Positions 4,805-5,118 of a stretch of DNA of 5,118 bases are shown one piece after another. The notes beneath the pieces were generated by a model, which saw only the letters and a list, made by a program, of their open reading frames with translations, had not been told where the DNA came from and did not search any database. Both the position numbers and the translations under genes were made by a program. The DNA is taken from contig DATJJB010000774.1 of NCBI GenBank assembly GCA_035492655.1, positions 1 to 5,118 of the forward strand, given 5' to 3'. Position 1 is the first letter of the stretch, and each line of letters opens with the position of its first letter. The DNA is from Kutzneria sp035492655 (GTDB lineage: Bacteria; Actinomycetota; Actinomycetes; Mycobacteriales; Pseudonocardiaceae).

Positions 4805-5118
4805 ATGACGGACGCCGCAGCGCAGGCGAAGCCAAGGGTGCTGTCCGGTATTACCGCGACCGGCAACCTGACGATCGGCAACTACATCGGTGCGCTCAGC
4901 GTCTGGGCCGAGGAGCAGGACAAGTACGAAAACTTCTTCTTCATCGCCGACCTGCACGCGCTCACCATTCCCGAGGCGATCAAGGCCGACGACCTGCGCC
5001 GCCGCATCCGCGAGATCGTCGCCCTCTACCTGGCCTGCGGCCTCGACCCGGCCAAGTCCGTGCTGTTCCTGCAGTCCCGGGTGCCGGCCCACGCCAGCCT
5101 CGGCTGGATCTTCGACTG
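4805..5118 (+). CDS. trpS: Tryptophanyl-tRNA synthetase, N-terminal part (3' end outside window)
   Basis: Charges tRNA-Trp in the cytoplasm. The first 104 codons are visible, of a protein usually near 330-340 residues. After an eight-residue tail the class I nucleotide-binding fold begins: KPRVLSGITATGNLTIGNYIGA (two overlapping parts, 9-22 and 21-30). TIGN (23-26) is the HIGH-type motif. The block FFFIADLHALT (44-54) follows; it keeps the His that, in Geobacillus TrpRS (H43), lies near bound indole. ALYLACGLDPAKSVLFLQSRVPAHA closely resembles E. coli and Geobacillus TrpRS, more than the HLGN type familiar to me from mycobacteria. The usual Gln-Pro of SGIQPSG is replaced by Thr-Ala. The start is set by GAGGGG 5 nt upstream. 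The frame runs open to the window end. Identification is firm; whether this is the only TrpRS or a second copy cannot be told. Confidence 0.95.
   Translation, partial: MTDAAAQAKPRVLSGITATGNLTIGNYIGALSVWAEEQDKYENFFFIADLHALTIPEAIKADDLRRRIREIVALYLACGLDPAKSVLFLQSRVPAHASLGWIFD

Overview
The window is high-GC DNA (I estimate about 68-70% by eye, with strongly G/C-biased third codon positions). It comes from an actinomycete, probably a Pseudonocardiales-like genome; this is inferred from composition, protein style and promoter architecture, and no rRNA or other marker is present. It carries six protein-coding genes, the first and last cut by the window edges. I see no tRNA, rRNA, CRISPR array, insertion sequence or phage gene.

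Layout, left to right. (1) The C-terminal end of prolyl-tRNA synthetase (proS, + strand, 1-516). (2) A convergent gene on the - strand (547-1551) for a single-pass membrane protein with a Pro/Gln/Tyr/Gly-rich cytoplasmic tail and an exported domain with two cysteines. A 17-bp stem-loop (524-562) lies between the two stop codons and overlaps the end of the membrane-protein gene. (3) A 100-bp divergent promoter region (1552-1651). (4) A two-gene unit on the + strand: a glutamine-synthetase-like ligase (1652-3010), then 2 bp later an amidohydrolase (3013-4137). Together they are the two halves of fungal FluG and plant nodulin/GS fusion proteins, here split and in reversed order. (5) A vitamin K epoxide reductase (VKOR) family thiol oxidase (4156-4629). 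(6) A 175-bp gap with three consecutive hairpins, a likely -10 box and a short direct repeat, leading to the start of tryptophanyl-tRNA synthetase (trpS, 4805 to the window end).

Function. The two aminoacyl-tRNA synthetases are housekeeping-type genes that bracket the others. The GS-like enzyme keeps the metal-binding glutamates and the histidine of the GS fold, but has Trp where classical GS has the ammonium-gating Glu. It therefore probably gamma-glutamylates an amine other than ammonia, and the coupled amidohydrolase may act on the product or a related amide; the substrate cannot be read from sequence. The VKOR protein probably helps form disulfides in exported proteins; the two-cysteine exported domain encoded nearby is one possible client, which is speculation.

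Expression. Two genes (the membrane protein and VKOR) show well-spaced -35/-10 pairs whose -10 ends 8 or 6 nt before the start codon, and neither has a well-placed Shine-Dalgarno. Both are therefore predicted to be leaderless. The most interesting item is the split FluG-like pair; the leaderless promoters and the structured trpS leader come next.
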